Positions 62,385 to 64,000 of a stretch of DNA of 64,000 nt are shown here, in pieces (the first letter of the stretch is position 1; each line of letters opens with the position of its first letter). Made by a program: the position numbers and the translations under genes. This DNA is from Schaalia sp. HMT-172 (GTDB lineage: Bacteria; Actinomycetota; Actinomycetes; Actinomycetales; Actinomycetaceae), in contig NZ_CP130058.1 of NCBI RefSeq assembly GCF_030644365.1, positions 1,054,001-1,118,000 on the forward strand, given 5' to 3'. Below the pieces are notes generated by a model. That model did no database searches and was not told the DNA's origin. It worked only from the letters and a program-made list of their open reading frames with translations.

Positions 62385-64000
62385 GTGGCGGAGTTTATTT
62401 ATCAGATGATCAAGGCTCGCAAGGCCATCGGTGACAAGGTCATCCTCGACGATGTCACCATGGCCTTCTTTCCGGGCGCCAAGATCGGCATGGTCGGCCC
62501 CAACGGTGCCGGCAAGTCCTCGATCCTGAAGATCATGGCCGGCTTGGACGAGCCCAGCAACGGTGAAGCTCGCCTGACCCCCGGCTACTCGGTCGGCATC
62601 CTCATGCAGGAGCCTGTCCTGGACGAGACGAAGACCGTCATCGAAAACGTGCGCCTGGGCGCGGCCGACATCTTCGCCAAGCTTGCCCGCTTCAATGAGA
62701 TCTCCGAAGAGATGGCCAACCCGGACGCCGACTTCGATGCCCTCATGGACGAGATGGGTAAGCTGCAGACGCAGATCGATGCGGCCAATGCATGGGACAT
62801 CGACTCCCAGCTCGATCAGGCGATGGACGCGCTGCGTTGCCCGCCGCCGGATCAGCCTGTCTCCGTCCTGTCGGGTGGTGAGCGCCGCCGCGTCGCGCTG
62901 TGCAAGCTCCTCATCGAGGCGCCCGACCTGCTGCTCCTCGACGAGCCGACCAACCACCTGGACGCCGAGTCCGTCCTCTGGCTGGAGAAGCACCTCGCAT
63001 CCTACCCGGGCGCGGTCATCGCCGTTACCCACGACCGTTACTTCCTCGACCACGTCGCCGGCTGGATCGCCGAGGTCGACCGCGGTCACCTCTACCCCTA
63101 CGAGGGCAACTACTCGACTTACCTGGAGACCAAGGAGAAGCGTCTGCAGGTTCAGGGGCAGAAGGATGCCAAGCTGGCCAAGCGCCTGAAGGAAGAGCTC
63201 GAGTGGGTCCGCTCGAATGCCAAGGGTCGCCAGGCAAAGTCGAAGGCCCGTCTGGCCCGCTATGAGGAAATGGCCGCCGAGGCTGAGCGCACTCGCAAGC
63301 TCGACTTCGAGGAAATCCAGATCCCGCCGGGCCCGCGCCTGGGTAACGTGGTCATCGAGGCCAAGGATCTCCAGAAGGGCTTTGGTGATCGCTCGCTCAT
63401 CTCCGGCCTGTCCTTCTCTCTGCCGCGCAACGGCATTGTGGGCGTCATCGGCCCCAACGGTGTCGGCAAGACCACGCTGTTTAAGACGATCGTCGGTCTG
63501 GAGCCCCTCGACGGTGGTGAGCTGACGATCGGCGAGACCGTCAAGATTAGCTATGTCGACCAGACTCGCGCCGGCATCGACCCCGACAAGACCCTGTGGC
63601 AGGTTGTCTCCGACGGCCTCGACTTCATTCAGGTCGGCAACGTCGAGATGCCCTCTCGCGCCTACGTCTCGGCGTTCGGCTTCAAGGGCCCGGACCAGCA
63701 AAAGCCTGCGGGCGTCCTCTCCGGTGGTGAGCGTAACCGCCTGAACCTGGCCCTGACCCTTAAGCAGGGCGGCAACCTCCTCCTGCTGGACGAGCCGACC
63801 AACGACCTGGATGTCGAAACCCTCGGCTCGCTGGAGAACGCCCTCCTGGCTTTCCCCGGTTGCGCCGTCGTTGTCACGCACGACCGTTGGTTCCTGGATC
63901 GCGTCGCCACCCACATCCTCGCGTGGGAGGGGACCGAGGAGCATCCCGACAAGTGGTACTGGTTCGAGGGCAACTTCGAGGCCTACGAAAAGAACAAGGT
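62385..64000 (+). CDS. ettA: EttA-like ABC-F ATPase (3' end outside window)
   Basis: About 538 of an expected ~560 codons, GTG 62385 after CGGAGTAAC, no stop before the edge. Two ABC domains: first Walker A GPNGAGKSSILK (residue ~39), signature LSGGERRRVALCKLL, Walker B LLLLDEPTNHLD; second Walker A GPNGVGKTTLFK, signature LSGGERNRLNLALTL and LDEPTNDLD. A charged linker (KLAKRLKEELEWVRSNAKGR) joins them. No membrane segments, so it is a soluble ABC-F factor. Start MAEFIYQMIKARKAIGDKVI matches energy-dependent translational throttle proteins, which act at the ribosomal E site. Confidence 0.92.
   Translation, partial: MAEFIYQMIKARKAIGDKVILDDVTMAFFPGAKIGMVGPNGAGKSSILKIMAGLDEPSNGEARLTPGYSVGILMQEPVLDETKTVIENVRLGAADIFAKLARFNEISEEMANPDADFDALMDEMGKLQTQIDAANAWDIDSQLDQAMDALRCPPPDQPVSVLSGGERRRVALCKLLIEAPDLLLLDEPTNHLDAESVLWLEKHLASYPGAVIAVTHDRYFLDHVAGWIAEVDRGHLYPYEGNYSTYLETKEKRLQVQGQKDAKLAKRLKEELEWVRSNAKGRQAKSKARLARYEEMAAEAERTRKLDFEEIQIPPGPRLGNVVIEAKDLQKGFGDRSLISGLSFSLPRNGIVGVIGPNGVGKTTLFKTIVGLEPLDGGELTIGETVKISYVDQTRAGIDPDKTLWQVVSDGLDFIQVGNVEMPSRAYVSAFGFKGPDQQKPAGVLSGGERNRLNLALTLKQGGNLLLLDEPTNDLDVETLGSLENALLAFPGCAVVVTHDRWFLDRVATHILAWEGTEEHPDKWYWFEGNFEAYEKNK

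Overview
The window is high-GC, densely coded actinobacterial chromosome. Three things point to the Actinomycetaceae (Actinomyces/Schaalia group): a single-polypeptide type I fatty acid synthase linked to acyl-CoA carboxylase genes, the GlgE-type alpha-glucan pathway, and surface proteins ending in LAxTG sortase signals. The genus is an inference; no rRNA or species marker is present.

Layout. 1-5.7 kb: tail of a winged-helix protein, nagA, a small CxxC protein, a membrane protein/lipoprotein pair and a thioredoxin-fold/TPR protein without CxxC. 5.7-14.1 kb (minus strand): glgB, glgE, a small membrane protein, trpS and glgX. 14.3-18.4 kb: etfB-etfA-cysteine desulfurase-mnmA. 18.4-23.0 kb: tRNA-Leu, a bcp peroxiredoxin, a frameshifted membrane protein and an ABC exporter pair. 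23.3-27.8 kb: an accessory-looking stretch with two LAxTG surface proteins, palindromic repeats, a possible transposase relic and two identical tRNA-Lys genes. 28.0-38.2 kb: a DtxR-type regulator, HIT protein, leuS-nei, GNAT, cysK-cysE, yigZ, rpmF, a cation/proton antiporter and tRNA-Arg. 38.2-40.4 kb: a second accessory patch with a 47-residue peptide gene, a clustered 11-bp motif and an intact IS256-family element. 40.5-48.1 kb: metF (with a possible leader-peptide attenuator), metE, a standalone winged-helix regulator, ilvA, orn and an SSB-like gene behind phased DnaA-box-like sites. 48.1-62.1 kb (minus strand): birA, acyl-CoA carboxylase alpha and beta, fas and acpS in one direction. 62.4 kb to the end: an EttA-like ABC-F gene cut by the window edge.

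Functional logic. The birA-acc-fas-acpS block supplies malonyl-CoA, the FAS I megasynthase and the two enzymes that load their cofactors (biotin and phosphopantetheine). The glg genes make and trim branched alpha-glucan; the partners that supply GlgE with maltose-1-phosphate are not in the window. cysK-cysE and metF-metE cover cysteine and methionine synthesis, and the cysteine desulfurase beside mnmA fits sulfur delivery for tRNA 2-thiouridine. Most of the window is core genome. The observations most worth a second look lie in the leader of metF, the site array before the SSB-like gene, the frameshifted gene at 19.1-20.5 kb and the two accessory patches.
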